This document shows, piece by piece, positions 1-8,565 of a stretch of 64,000 nt of DNA. Below the pieces are notes generated by a model, which searched no databases, was not told where the DNA came from, and saw nothing but the letters and a program-made list of their open reading frames with translations. The DNA is from Hamadaea sp013361475 (lineage in GTDB: Bacteria > Actinomycetota > Actinomycetes > Mycobacteriales > Micromonosporaceae). How positions within the stretch are numbered: the stretch's first letter is position 1; each line of letters opens with the position of its first letter. A program made the translations under genes and the position numbers. The stretch spans positions 248,001-312,000 of the forward strand of contig NZ_JBFAHM010000010.1 in the NCBI RefSeq assembly GCF_040654195.1. Direction: 5' to 3'.

Positions 1-1
1 G

Positions 2-331
2 TGCATGGGTCTGGCGAACGCTCTGCTCACCGACCTCGCGTTGGGCCTCGGCTCGGCCGACCGCCGGGTCGCCACCGGCGCGTTCAACCTGGTCCGCTGG
101 GGAGCGGCCGCGCCTGCCCCGGTCGTGGCGGGTCTGCTGGTCGAGCACTCCACGCCCGCGTCGCCGTTCTGGGTCGGCGCGGCCGTGCTGGCCGTGGGCG
201 TCCTGGCCTTCCTGCTGTTCGGCAAGCTCATGGCGCACGGCATCGGTGAGGGCGTGTTCTGGGCCCGGCTCAACGCGGGTGCGCGTACGGCCGAGCACAC
301 GCCGGAGGAAGTCGTCGGCGAGGCGTACTGA
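2..331 (+). CDS. MFS transporter, C-terminal fragment (5' end outside window)
   Basis: The open frame runs in from the left edge and ends at a TGA. The visible ~109 residues hold two hydrophobic segments, with FNLVRWGAA at the start of one and FWVGAAVLAVGVLAFLLF as the other, then a short polar tail. This is the usual end (TM11-TM12) of a 12-TM drug/metabolite exporter of the major facilitator superfamily. The substrate cannot be read from this fragment. A MerR-type regulator follows 30-45 bp downstream on the same strand, a common pairing for multidrug exporters. Family assignment is by sequence feel only. Confidence 0.6.
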   Translation, partial: CMGLANALLTDLALGLGSADRRVATGAFNLVRWGAAAPAPVVAGLLVEHSTPASPFWVGAAVLAVGVLAFLLFGKLMAHGIGEGVFWARLNAGARTAEHTPEEVVGEAY

Positions 332-375
332 ATCTGGCTTCACTCTGCCCCTGGGGCCGGGTGCAGACTTGCCCC

Positions 376-1248
376 ATGCACCGCGACACCCGCCGCGCGG
401 CCCTCACCATCAGCGAGTTCGCGCGCCGCACCGGCCTCTCTCACAAGGCGCTGCGCCTGTACGACCTGTCCGGGCTGCTGCCACCGGCCGAGGTCGACCC
501 GTCCAACGGCTACCGGCTGTACGCACCGCAGCAGATCGAGCGCGCCAAGCTCATCTCGCTCCTCCGCCGCCTCGACATGCCGCTGGCGACGGTGGCCGAG
601 GTGATCGACGGCGCGCCCGGTGCAGCGGACGGCATCGAGCGCCGGGTGCTGCGGTGGTGGAACAGCCAGGAGGAGCAGCACCGCGTACGCCGGGAGCTGG
701 TCGAGTATCTGCGGTCGGAGTGGCTGAGCGCCGATCCGCAGCGCCCCGAGTACTGGGTGGCGACCCGGTCGACCCCGGAGACGAAGGTCGCCGCGATCCG
801 CCGCGAAGTCGACCAGACCACCCTCGTCGACACCATGAGCACCGCCGCCGCCGAGATCCGGGAACACCTCGCGGCGAGCGGCGGTGACACCGGGCGGCTC
901 CAGTTCGGCCGGGACGAGTGGTGGATCTATCACGGCATGGTGACCCCGGACAGCGAGGCGCCGGTGGAGGTGTGCGTACCGTTCACCGGCCCGGCCGAAC
1001 CCACGGCGAACATCACCATCCGGGTGGAGCCGGCCCAGATTCAGGCGTACGCCACCGTCACCAAGCGCGAATGCCTGTATCCCCGGATTCTGCACGCGTA
1101 CGACGCTGTCGCCCGGTTCGTCCGCGAGGCCGAGCTGAGCCCCTTCGGGCCGTCCCGCGAGATCTACTTCACCTGCTTCGACGAGGCGGGCGACGACGAC
1201 CCCTTCGCCTACGTCGCCCAGCCGATCGAAAGGATCCTCCGATGCTGA
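376..1248 (+). CDS. MerR family transcriptional regulator
   Basis: This is a ~290-residue regulator. Residues ~8-75 form a MerR-type winged helix-turn-helix: ISEFARRTGLSHKALRLYD, then NGYRLYAPQQIERAKLI, then a coiled dimerisation helix. The long C-terminal part resembles a GyrI-like effector domain (MVTPDSEAPVEVCVPF), as in BmrR-type sensors of drugs or small molecules. The ATG at 376 was chosen because CAGACT lies 6 nt before it, like other leaderless starts here. A GTG at 361 would add five residues. The stop overlaps the ATG of the next gene by 7 bp, so the two are co-translated. The effector is unknown. Confidence 0.85.
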   Translation: MHRDTRRAALTISEFARRTGLSHKALRLYDLSGLLPPAEVDPSNGYRLYAPQQIERAKLISLLRRLDMPLATVAEVIDGAPGAADGIERRVLRWWNSQEEQHRVRRELVEYLRSEWLSADPQRPEYWVATRSTPETKVAAIRREVDQTTLVDTMSTAAAEIREHLAASGGDTGRLQFGRDEWWIYHGMVTPDSEAPVEVCVPFTGPAEPTANITIRVEPAQIQAYATVTKRECLYPRILHAYDAVARFVREAELSPFGPSREIYFTCFDEAGDDDPFAYVAQPIERILRC

Positions 1249-2201
1249 GCCACCCTGAAACTCAGTACGCGTCGCACTCCGCGTACACCGATCCGGGCCG
1301 TTTCGGTCCCCTGCTCGACGCCTTGCCGGCCGACATCCCGGGGCTGACCGCCGCCGTCCGGAACACCGTCATCCACTATCGACACTCCGGCGAGCAGCTG
1401 CCGGACGAGCACTTCCTGGAGATCAACAATCGCTGGGTCGAGCGAATCCTGGCGACCGACCAGGAGCGTCACCCGTACGCCCTCGCCGAGCCGCGCGCGG
1501 CGACCGATCGGGTGCTCGGCTGCTGCCGCGACTACACCCTCCTGACAGTGGCCGGGTTGCGGCAGCACGGCATTCCGGCCCGCAGCCGCATCGGTTTCGC
1601 CGACTACTTCCGCGAGAACTACCACCACGACCACGTCGTCGTGGAGTACTGGACGGGCGACCGCTGGGTCTGGGTCGACAGCCAGCTCGACCCCGCGTCG
1701 GACTGGCCCTTCGACGTCCAGGACATGCCGCGACCCGCGACCGGGGCGCCGTTCGCCACGGCGGCCGAGGTGTGGACGGCGTTCCGCCGGGGCGAGGTCG
1801 ACCCCTGGAAGTACGGCATCGGGCCGGACCTGCCGATCGGCGGGCCGTGGTTCATCTTCGACTACGTCCTGATCGAGCTGGCCCATCGGTATCGCGAGGA
1901 GATCTTGTTGTGGGACGCCTTCGGCGCGATGACTGGGAACTTCGCGGATGACGTGTCCTCTGAGGACCCCCGGGTCATCCTGGCCGACGAGATCGCCGCA
2001 CTCTTGATCGCGGCGGACGCCGGCTCGGACTCGGCGGAAAGCGAGCTTTCCGAACGCTTTACGGCCGATGATCGCTTGAATCCCCGGGGCCAGGTCATCT
2101 GCCATACGCCGGACGATCGCGGGATCTTCACCGTAGATCTCACAACGCGAAAAGTGGAAACGGTATCTGCGGTTGCAGCCGTGGCGCGGGACGCGGCATA
2201 G
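1242..2201 (+). CDS. Transglutaminase-like domain protein
   Basis: This ~319-residue protein has a transglutaminase/protease-like core. CCRDYTLLTVAGLRQHGIPA carries the candidate catalytic Cys, HDHVVVEYW the His and WVDSQLD the Asp. Such cytosolic proteins act as peptidases or amidases and few have a known substrate. The start is the ATG inside the overlap with the MerR gene (ATGCTGA), which indicates translational coupling. The last ~110 residues match no domain I recognise. A strong intrinsic terminator follows the stop codon. Confidence 0.75.
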   Translation: MLSHPETQYASHSAYTDPGRFGPLLDALPADIPGLTAAVRNTVIHYRHSGEQLPDEHFLEINNRWVERILATDQERHPYALAEPRAATDRVLGCCRDYTLLTVAGLRQHGIPARSRIGFADYFRENYHHDHVVVEYWTGDRWVWVDSQLDPASDWPFDVQDMPRPATGAPFATAAEVWTAFRRGEVDPWKYGIGPDLPIGGPWFIFDYVLIELAHRYREEILLWDAFGAMTGNFADDVSSEDPRVILADEIAALLIAADAGSDSAESELSERFTADDRLNPRGQVICHTPDDRGIFTVDLTTRKVETVSAVAAVARDAA

Positions 2202-2220
2202 GTGTAACGTCTGCGGCGTA

Positions 2221-2268
2221 GCTCGCCCGCATGGCTTCCCCCGTGGCCACGCGGGCGAGCCCTTTTCT
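2221..2268 (+). terminator. Intrinsic terminator after transglutaminase gene
   Basis: GCTCGCCCGC (2221-2230) and GCGGGCGAGC (2251-2260) form a perfect 10-bp stem with a 20-nt loop. A pyrimidine/T-rich run (CCTTTTCTT) follows, which fits a classical terminator for the plus-strand operon. Confidence 0.7.
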
Positions 2269-2286
2269 TGCGCTTTCCTCCGCACC

Positions 2287-2345
2287 GGATCACGGATCTC
2301 GGCCGAATCATCACGCAAAATCGACCGAGATCCCTGATCCAGCGC
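2287..2345. repeat. Intergenic hairpin repeat family A, copy 1 (diverged)
   Basis: GGATCACGGATCTCGGCCGA (2287-2306) pairs imperfectly with TCGACCGAGATCCCTGATCC (2321-2340). This is the most diverged of seven copies of the GGATCAGGGATCTCGGTCGA hairpin. It lies between the convergent 3' ends of the transglutaminase and GH42 genes. Confidence 0.75.
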
Positions 2346-2380
2346 CGAAAGGGCGCGGCAGAGCGAAGGAAAGAGGCGCG

Positions 2381-4360
2381 TCAGCGGCGGAGCACCGCGA
2401 CTCCGCGAGCGCCGAGCGACACCGACGTCACCGGAGTCCCCGGCGTACCGGTACCGACCAGGTCGACCGCCGGCGACGGCAGTGTCACCGTCACCGCATC
2501 CCCGGAGTGGTTGAGCAGGAACAGATACTCCGCCTCCGCGCCGTGGCGGACGATCGCCTGCACGCCGTCGGGCAGCCCCGGCAGGACCGGTTCGACGCCG
2601 GCCTCGGCGCGTACTCGGTCGAGCAGGCTGCGCATCAGCGCCGGGTTCGGCCGCGTCCCGAGGTACCAGGCCACGCCGTCGCCGTACTCGTGCCGGGTGA
2701 TCGCCGGGCGGCCGGCCAGCTCGCCTTCGGTGAAGGTGGCGACGGTCTGCGCGCCTTCGGTCTCGATCCACTCCGACCAGATCGTGCCGGTGCCGCCGTC
2801 CACGCCGATGGAACCGCCCACCGGCAACGGCCAGAACTCGTCGATCTTCAGGCCCAGCACCTCGCGCAGCGGCGCGGGATACCCGCCCAGGTAGGCGCGC
2901 TCCTGCTCGTCCACGATGCCCGTGAAGAACGAGACCACCAGGGTCCCGCCGCCCGCGACATATCGGGTCAGGGCCGCGGCCACCTCTTGGCTCATCAGAT
3001 ACAGGTTCGGGACGACGACCAGCTTGTACGCCGAGAGATCCGTCGCCGGGTGCACCACGTCGACGGTCACGTGCGCGTCGAAGAGGGGGTCGAAGTGCGC
3101 CCGGTGCGCCGGGAGCAGGTCGACGACGCCGGGATGGGCGTCTCCTTCGACCGCACGCCAGTTGTCCCAGTCGTGCAGGATCGCGACCTCCGCGCGTACC
3201 ACTGAGCCCGAGATCTCGGACACCGCGGCGAGTTCCCGGCCCAGGGCCTGGACCTCCCGATGAGTCCGGGTGTCCGGCCCACCGTGCGGGACCATCGCCG
3301 AGTGGAACTTCTCGGCGCCGCCCACGGCCTGGCGCCATTGGAAGAACAGCACCGCGTCCGCGCCCTGGGCGACGGCCTGCCAGCTCCACAGCCGCATGAG
3401 GCCGGGGGCCTTGGGGGCGTTGCGCTGCCGCCAGTTGACCGCGCTCGGCGCCTGTTCCATGAGCAGCCACGGCTGCCCGCCCTTGACCGAGCGGATGAGG
3501 TCGTAGCCGAACGCGGCCTCGACATGCGACCGCGGATCGTAGGGGTCGGGGTAGCTGTCGAGGCTGACGACGTCCTGCTCGGCGCCCCACTTGTAGGAAT
3601 CGATCGGTTTGTGCACCAGGCCGATGAAGTTCGTCGTGACCGGCACCTCCGGCGTGTGCCGCCGGATGATGTCCCGTTCGACCAGGTAGCACTGGAGGAT
3701 CGCGTCGTCGCTGAACCGGGCGAAGTCCAGCTTGTGCGCCGGGTTGCCGAAGGTCGGCGTCGCCCGGGGCGGGAAGATCTCGGCCCAGTCGGAGTACCGC
3801 TGCGACCAGAACGTCGTCGACCAGTTCTCGTTCAATGCGTCGATGTCGCCGTAGCGGTCGCGCAGCCAGCGCCGGAAGTCCTCGGCCGAGACGTCGCAGA
3901 AGCACTGCCGCGTGTGGCAGCCGTACTCGTTGCCGATGTGCCAGATCTTGAGCGCCGGATGGTCGCCGTACCGCTGCGCGAGCTGCTCGACCAGACGGCC
4001 GGCGTACTCGCGGTAGATCGGGCTGGACGGGCAGTAGTGCTGCCGGGAGCCCGGCCAGAGCCGGGTGCCGTCGGCCCGCTCGGGCAGGATCTCGGGGTGC
4101 TTCACCGACAGCCACGGCGGCGGCGAAGCGGTCATCGTGGCCAGGCTCGCCCCGACCCCGTGCTGGGCCAGATTGTCCATCACCTGGTCGAACCACCCGA
4201 AGTCGTACGCGCCGGGGGCGGGCTCGACGGTGGCCCAGGAGAAGATGCCGACCGAGACGAGGGAGACCCCGGCGTCGGTCATCAGCTTCATGTCCTCGGC
4301 CCAGACCTCCGGCGACCACTGTTCGGGGTTGTAGTCGCCGCCGTAATGGATTCGGTTCAT
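2381..4360 (-). CDS. Beta-galactosidase, glycoside hydrolase family 42
   Basis: This 659-residue protein has the full GH42 layout. The TIM barrel carries HYGGDYNPEQW near the N-terminus, the acid/base Glu in HIGNEYG (about E145) and the nucleophile Glu in LLMEQAPSAVNW (about E302). Trimerisation and C-terminal beta domains follow. Cysteines near 110, 148, 153 and 155 resemble the GH42 zinc site. There is no signal peptide, so it acts on imported galactosides in the cytosol. The start at 4360 follows GAGG and gives the usual GH42 N-terminus; upstream Met codons lie in the operator. Its promoter carries the same palindromic operator as the sialidase and transporter genes, tying it to that regulon. 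Confidence 0.93.
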   Translation of the reverse strand: MNRIHYGGDYNPEQWSPEVWAEDMKLMTDAGVSLVSVGIFSWATVEPAPGAYDFGWFDQVMDNLAQHGVGASLATMTASPPPWLSVKHPEILPERADGTRLWPGSRQHYCPSSPIYREYAGRLVEQLAQRYGDHPALKIWHIGNEYGCHTRQCFCDVSAEDFRRWLRDRYGDIDALNENWSTTFWSQRYSDWAEIFPPRATPTFGNPAHKLDFARFSDDAILQCYLVERDIIRRHTPEVPVTTNFIGLVHKPIDSYKWGAEQDVVSLDSYPDPYDPRSHVEAAFGYDLIRSVKGGQPWLLMEQAPSAVNWRQRNAPKAPGLMRLWSWQAVAQGADAVLFFQWRQAVGGAEKFHSAMVPHGGPDTRTHREVQALGRELAAVSEISGSVVRAEVAILHDWDNWRAVEGDAHPGVVDLLPAHRAHFDPLFDAHVTVDVVHPATDLSAYKLVVVPNLYLMSQEVAAALTRYVAGGGTLVVSFFTGIVDEQERAYLGGYPAPLREVLGLKIDEFWPLPVGGSIGVDGGTGTIWSEWIETEGAQTVATFTEGELAGRPAITRHEYGDGVAWYLGTRPNPALMRSLLDRVRAEAGVEPVLPGLPDGVQAIVRHGAEAEYLFLLNHSGDAVTVTLPSPAVDLVGTGTPGTPVTSVSLGARGVAVLRR

Positions 4361-4386
4361 GAATACCTCAACGAAGTAGTGGTCGT

Positions 4387-4445
4387 AGGACATGGGATGT
4401 CCTGCCTCACGTGTCGAAACTAGGTAAACCACGGCCCGCCGTCAA
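4387..4445 (-). promoter_or_regulatory. Promoter and palindromic operator of the GH42 gene
   Basis: Read on the minus strand, TTGACG (4445-4440), a 17-bp spacer and TAGTTT (4422-4417) form a sigma70-like promoter. The 17-bp palindrome AGGACAT-GGG-ATGTCCT (4387-4403) starts 13 bp downstream of the -10 box, where a bound repressor would block initiation. Confidence 0.7.
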
Positions 4446-4459
4446 GCGCGTACGCGGTG

Positions 4460-4492
4460 TAAATTGCTGTACCGACAAGGTGGGATGTCGGG
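4460..4492 (+). promoter_or_regulatory. Putative -10 box and degenerate operator of GntR regulator 1
   Basis: TAAATT (4460-4465) may be a -10 box. It is followed by CCGACA (4472-4477) and GTGGGATGTCGG (4480-4491). The right half matches the regulon palindrome, but the left half is shifted by 3 bp. This suggests weaker autoregulation of the divergent regulator gene. Confidence 0.45.
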
Positions 4493-4501
4493 AGGGGTCA
4501 C

Positions 4502-5176
4502 ATGGCCAGGCGCAGCGGGGAAACCGTTCAGGACCGGATCGTGGCGTTGATCCACGATCGCGGTCTCGTCCCCGGCGAGGCGATGCCGACCGAACCGCAG
4601 CTCATGGACCTGCTCGGGGCCAGCCGCAACAGCGTACGCGAGGCGGTCCGGGCTCTGCAGGCGCTCGGAATCGTCGAGATCCGGCACGGCTTCGGCACCT
4701 TCGTCGGCAAGGCGTCGCTGGACGTGCTGAGCCCGTCGCTGGAGTTCCGGATCCGGTCCGGCTCCCAAGGCGCGGTCAAGGCGCTGCACGACCTCGTCGA
4801 GATCCGGGAGATCCTGGAGACCGGCCTGATCGCACGGGTCGCCGGCACCACCACGGCGTCCCGGCTGTCCGCATTGGACGCCCTGGTCACCGCCATGCAG
4901 ACCGATCTGGAAGCCGACCGGGCCTTCCACGCCCTGCTCTACGAGAGCAGCGGCAACGAGCTGGTGCTCCAGCTCATCGACCTGTTCTGGCAGGTCTACC
5001 ACCAGGTCGAGCCGATCCTCGGGGCGCCCGACTCGGTGATGGAGGACATCGTCGCCAACCACCGGCGCATCGTCGACGCGCTGCGCGCCCAGGACCCGGT
5101 CGCCGCGTCCGAGGCGATGCGGCAGCACTTCCGCGGAGTCAAGGCGCGCATCGCCCGCGCCGAATCCACCGCCTGA
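4502..5176 (+). CDS. FadR-type GntR (FCD) regulator 1 of the sialidase locus
   Basis: This is a 224-residue regulator. Residues ~8-75 are a GntR winged HTH (MPTEPQLMDLLGASRNSVRE, then GIVEIRHGFGTFVG). Residues ~85-220 are an all-helical FCD effector domain. The metal/ligand residues typical of FCD are visible in DRAFH, ANHRR and RQHFRG. E. coli NanR, the sialic acid repressor, has the same architecture. It is divergent from the GH42 gene and shares its promoter region. GGAGGGG precedes the ATG by 5 nt. It is closely similar to the second regulator at 8.6-9.3 kb. I infer that it represses the locus and responds to a sialic acid-related ligand. Confidence 0.85.
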   Translation: MARRSGETVQDRIVALIHDRGLVPGEAMPTEPQLMDLLGASRNSVREAVRALQALGIVEIRHGFGTFVGKASLDVLSPSLEFRIRSGSQGAVKALHDLVEIREILETGLIARVAGTTTASRLSALDALVTAMQTDLEADRAFHALLYESSGNELVLQLIDLFWQVYHQVEPILGAPDSVMEDIVANHRRIVDALRAQDPVAASEAMRQHFRGVKARIARAESTA

Positions 5177-5188
5177 CCCTGGTTTTCG

Positions 5189-5253
5189 GCGCTGGATCAG
5201 GGATCCGGGTCGAATCTTGGCCGATGATTCGACGGAGATCCCTGATCCAGCGC
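5189..5253. repeat. Intergenic hairpin repeat family A, copy 2
   Basis: GCGCTGGATCAGGGATC and its complement GATCCCTGATCCAGCGC bound this 65-bp inverted repeat. The inner arms are GGTCGAATC and GATTCGAC. It lies between the convergent 3' ends of the GntR-1 and sialidase-1 genes and may terminate transcription in both directions. Confidence 0.85.
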
Positions 5254-5267
5254 CGTCCGGGGGCGGA

Positions 5268-7118
5268 TCAGGCGGCGGTGACGCAGTCGAGCGGCAGCCG
5301 CAGTCCGAGCCGGCCGCCGATCGGCAGGTTGCGCGTCCGGATCAGGTCGAGTTCCTCGGCCGACAGCGCGCGCTGGTAGACGCGTACCTCGTCGAGGGTG
5401 CCGCGGAACCGGTCGGCCCCGTCGACCCGCTGCCCGATGTGCAGACCGACGACGCCGAACTCCTTGCCGTCGGTGACCGAGCCCGGCGGCACGGCGGCCG
5501 ACGCGACCGTCGTCCCGTCGATGCCCAGCTTGAACTGGCCGTCGACCCGCTGGAGCACGACGTGGTGCCACGCCCCGTCGTTGTACGCCCCGGCGGACTG
5601 CACGGTGACGTTGAAGCGGTCGACCATGATCAGCGCCCGGATCCGGTTGGACCCCGGTTCCGCGCGCAGCCAGATCTGCGGAGTCGTGCCACTCCCCGTC
5701 CGGTACGCCCACAGCAGCGAGTGATTGCCGGTGGTGTCGGCGTACCGGAACCAGGTCATCAGGGTGAAGTCGTCGCCGCCGAGGTCGATCGACTCGTCGA
5801 ACGGGACCTCGACGCGATCGTCCACGCCGTCCAGGGCTAGCCCTTCGCCGAACCGGCCGTCGGTGACCGAGGCGCCGCCCCGGACGTAGGCGACGTTGGC
5901 GTTGTAGGAGGCGTCCGGCGTCGTCGGTCCGGGTGCCGGCGGTCCGGGAATCCCCGGCGGTGTCCCGTTCGGCGTCGCCAGGTACGCGTCGTCGAACCGA
6001 GCCCATCGGATGGATTCGTAGGGCGTCGCGACCCCGGCCTCGTAGGCGAGACCGGTCAGGTCATCGGCCAGCGGGACCAGGTCCGAGTACGCCGACGGCC
6101 CCCACCAGAAGACCTTGCCCTCCTGCCAGGGCTGATAGGTGAGCCCGCCGTCGAAGGAGGCACGGACCGACATGACCTCGCGAGCGACCGGATGCGCCGG
6201 CGCGGACAACAGCAGGCGATCGCCGGAGAGCAGGACCGAGCCCTGCACGTCGGGCATCGAGAGGTCGATCGTCGAGAAGGGACGGTCGAAGGTCTCGCCC
6301 CCGTCGCTGCTGTACGCCACCGCCCGGTGCCCGGGGTCGGTGCCGCGTTCCCGGGCGAGCGCGTAGATCCGGCCGTCGGGCAGTTCGGCGACGGTCACCT
6401 CCTGGGCGATGATCGTGCCGTCGGTGAAGGCGCTGGTCGCCCCGATGTGCCAGGTCACGCCACTGTCGTCGCTGTAGAGCAGGTGCGTGCCGTAGAGGTG
6501 GTCACCGACGCCGTCGTAGGTCTCGTGGTTCGCGCCGACGATCAGCCGTCCCGCGTGCGGCCCGTGGGTGAGCTGGATGCCGTGCATGGGGCCGGTGGCG
6601 TACCAGAAGTTCCACTCCGGCTTCGTGCCCTCCGACATGAGACGCGGCGCGGACCACGTCGCACCGTTGTCGTCGCTCGCCTGCACGTAGGGCAGTCGCA
6701 GGCAACCGTTGGTGCACGGCGCCGGGCCGTTGTGCGTACTCACGAGCACGACGCGGCCGGTGTTCCGGTCGACGATCGGGACCGGGTTGCCGTGCGTGCT
6801 GCCGTTGCCCTCCGACACCACCTGCAGCGGGCCCCAGGTGTGGCCGTTGTCGGTGGATCGGCGTAGCACGATGTCGATGTCCTCGTCGTCGCCGCAGTCC
6901 TTGACGCGGCCCTCGGCGAACGCCAGGACGTCGCCGTTGGCCGCCCGGACCAGGGCGGGGATGCGGAAGCAGAAGTAGCCCATGCTCTTCTGCGGATAGA
7001 TGACCTGCTCGTCGAAGAAGGGCGTGCCCTGATCCTGGGCGCTGGCCGGGGCGGCCAACCCGGCGGCCAGGAGCACCAGCGCGCCGACCAGGGCGGCCGC
7101 GCGGCGTGCGTACCTCAT
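5268..7118 (-). CDS. Secreted exo-alpha-sialidase (GH33) with C-terminal LamG-like domain
   Basis: This is a 616-residue secreted enzyme. A Sec signal peptide (MRYARR, hydrophobic core, ASA near residue 27) precedes a six-bladed sialidase propeller at ~30-380. It contains the FRIP Arg (about R52), Asp boxes (STDNGHTW, SDDNGATW, SDDSGVTW, SSDGGETF, SFDGGLTY), Glu in QEVTVAELPDGR and the Tyr nucleophile region SAYSDLV. A Pro-rich linker leads to a concanavalin/LamG-type domain at ~402-605, probably carbohydrate binding. It releases terminal sialic acid from glycans outside the cell. The start at 7118 gives the signal peptide and has AAAGG upstream. It is divergent from the second sialidase, and both lie behind copies of the shared operator. 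Confidence 0.93.
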   Translation of the reverse strand: MRYARRAAALVGALVLLAAGLAAPASAQDQGTPFFDEQVIYPQKSMGYFCFRIPALVRAANGDVLAFAEGRVKDCGDDEDIDIVLRRSTDNGHTWGPLQVVSEGNGSTHGNPVPIVDRNTGRVVLVSTHNGPAPCTNGCLRLPYVQASDDNGATWSAPRLMSEGTKPEWNFWYATGPMHGIQLTHGPHAGRLIVGANHETYDGVGDHLYGTHLLYSDDSGVTWHIGATSAFTDGTIIAQEVTVAELPDGRIYALARERGTDPGHRAVAYSSDGGETFDRPFSTIDLSMPDVQGSVLLSGDRLLLSAPAHPVAREVMSVRASFDGGLTYQPWQEGKVFWWGPSAYSDLVPLADDLTGLAYEAGVATPYESIRWARFDDAYLATPNGTPPGIPGPPAPGPTTPDASYNANVAYVRGGASVTDGRFGEGLALDGVDDRVEVPFDESIDLGGDDFTLMTWFRYADTTGNHSLLWAYRTGSGTTPQIWLRAEPGSNRIRALIMVDRFNVTVQSAGAYNDGAWHHVVLQRVDGQFKLGIDGTTVASAAVPPGSVTDGKEFGVVGLHIGQRVDGADRFRGTLDEVRVYQRALSAEELDLIRTRNLPIGGRLGLRLPLDCVTAA

Positions 7119-7148
7119 CTCGTGCCTTTCGGGAATGGAGTGGGTCGC

Positions 7149-7179
7149 CGGACATCCTATGTCCGACGTGGGATGTCCA
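7149..7179 (-). promoter_or_regulatory. Tandem overlapping operators upstream of sialidase 1
   Basis: CGGACAT-CCT-ATGTCCG (7149-7165) is a perfect copy of the regulon palindrome. CCGACGT-GGG-ATGTCCA (7163-7179) is a second copy with one changed half-site base. Both lie between the divergent sialidase genes, nearer sialidase 1. TAGGAT on the minus strand (7159-7154), inside the first copy, is a possible -10 box. Confidence 0.65.
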
Positions 7180-7191
7180 CCAGAGTTGTTC

Positions 7192-7248
7192 TTGACCGTT
7201 CCGACATCCAGGCCTAACGTCGCTGAAACGTGGGACATCCCATGTCCC
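7192..7248 (+). promoter_or_regulatory. Promoter and operator of sialidase 2
   Basis: TTGACC (7192-7197), a 17-bp spacer and TAACGT (7215-7220) form the promoter. The perfect palindrome GGGACAT-CCC-ATGTCCC (7232-7248) begins 11 bp after the -10 box. The boxes and geometry match the transporter promoter at 9360-9429. Confidence 0.75.
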
Positions 7249-7267
7249 GTTCGGAGGGAGTCCACCC

Positions 7268-8455
7268 TTGCGCATCTGGAAACTGACCGGCGCCGGCCTG
7301 CTCGCCGCCGGCGCCCTGACGGCGGGCGTCCTGCCCGCCGCCGCTTCCGACCAGACGAAATGCGTCACGTCGACGCCGTACACGGCGAACACGGAGGGCT
7401 ACAGCGCGTTCCGCATCCCCGCCGTGATTACCGCCGCCAACGGCGACGTCCTGGCCTTCGCCGAGGGCCGGGTCGGCGGCCTGGGCGACGCGGGCAACAT
7501 CGACACCGTGCTCAAGCGGTCCACCGACGGCGGCTGCACCTGGGGGCCGCTGCAGGTGGTGCACGACAACGCGAACAACACCGCGGGCAACCCGGCCCCC
7601 GTCGTCACCACCGGCGGCCGGATCGTCCTGCTCACGACCTTCAACGCGGGCACCGCGACCGAGGCCATGATCCTGCGCGGCGAGGTGACCGCGGAACAGT
7701 CCCGGCGCGTCTTCGTCCAGCACAGTGACGACGACGGGGCCACCTGGTCCGCGCCCACCGAGATCACCGCGCAGACCAAGCTCGCCAACTGGCGCTGGTA
7801 CGCCACCGCGCCAGGCCACGCCACCCGGCTGACCGTCGGAGCGCACAAGGGCCGCCTGGTCGTGCCGGCGAACCACTCGATCGCTCCCCCGGCGGGGTCG
7901 GCCGACACCGGAGCCGAGGCCAAGTACTACGGCGGGCACTCGCTGTACAGCGACGACGACGGCGCGACCTGGCAGATCGGCTACGTCGACGACAACCCGG
8001 ACAACTACGTCAACGTCAACGAGACGACCGCGACGCAGCTACCGGACGGCCGGGTCTACTTCAACACCCGCGACCACAACGGCACCGCCCCCGGTACGCG
8101 GGCCGACGCGTACAGCGCCGACGGTGGCGCGACGCTGGTGAAGCCGTTCCACCCGCAGGGCACCATCGCCGGTCCCGTCGTGGAGGGCAGCGTTCTGCAG
8201 CTCCGCGGCCCGAACGCGCCCCTGCTGTACTCGGGTCCGGCCGACCCGGCCGCCCGCGCGGTGCTGACGATCCGGATCAGCCACGACTCGGGCATCACCT
8301 TCACCCCGGCGCTCGCCCTCTCGGGTCTCCCCGCCGCCTACTCCGACCTGGTCCAGGTCGACGCCAACACCGTCGGCGTCCTCTACGAGACGGGTGACTT
8401 CGGCGCGAACGAGCGCATCGAGTTCCACCGCGTCCCCGTCCAGTCCCTCCGCTGA
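7268..8455 (+). CDS. Secreted exo-alpha-sialidase (GH33), single domain
   Basis: This 395-residue secreted sialidase starts at TTG (7268), 7 nt after GGAGGGAG. A signal peptide ends near residue 26 (LPAAA). The mature protein is only the catalytic propeller: FRIP Arg (about R49), Asp boxes (STDGGCTW, SDDDGATW twice), the Glu region NETTATQLPDGR and the Tyr region AAYSDLV. It lacks the LamG domain of its divergent neighbour. The two are clearly related in the N-terminal blades but differ enough to have separate substrate preferences. It removes terminal sialic acid outside the cell. It is controlled by the shared palindrome and followed by a family A hairpin. Confidence 0.93.
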   Translation: MRIWKLTGAGLLAAGALTAGVLPAAASDQTKCVTSTPYTANTEGYSAFRIPAVITAANGDVLAFAEGRVGGLGDAGNIDTVLKRSTDGGCTWGPLQVVHDNANNTAGNPAPVVTTGGRIVLLTTFNAGTATEAMILRGEVTAEQSRRVFVQHSDDDGATWSAPTEITAQTKLANWRWYATAPGHATRLTVGAHKGRLVVPANHSIAPPAGSADTGAEAKYYGGHSLYSDDDGATWQIGYVDDNPDNYVNVNETTATQLPDGRVYFNTRDHNGTAPGTRADAYSADGGATLVKPFHPQGTIAGPVVEGSVLQLRGPNAPLLYSGPADPAARAVLTIRISHDSGITFTPALALSGLPAAYSDLVQVDANTVGVLYETGDFGANERIEFHRVPVQSLR

Positions 8456-8489
8456 CCCCTGCTACCCGCGCGCTCGCTGCGCTCTCATG

Positions 8490-8554
8490 GCGCTGGATCA
8501 GGGATCTCGGTCGAATCTTGAGCCAAGATTCGACCCGGATCCCTGATCCAGCGC
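8490..8554. repeat. Intergenic hairpin repeat family A, copy 3
   Basis: This 65-bp near-perfect inverted repeat has outer arms GCGCTGGATCAGGGATC and its complement, and inner arms GGTCGAATCTTG and CCAAGATTCGACC. It lies between the convergent sialidase-2 and GntR-2 genes. Confidence 0.87.
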
Positions 8555-8565
8555 TTTGCAGGTAG

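Noticed and set aside
1209..4319. Long minus-strand open frame (~1036 codons) over the transglutaminase and GH42 genes
   Set aside because: It is Arg/Gly/Pro-rich shadow coding caused by high GC. The GH42 and transglutaminase frames in the same DNA have clear domains and motifs.
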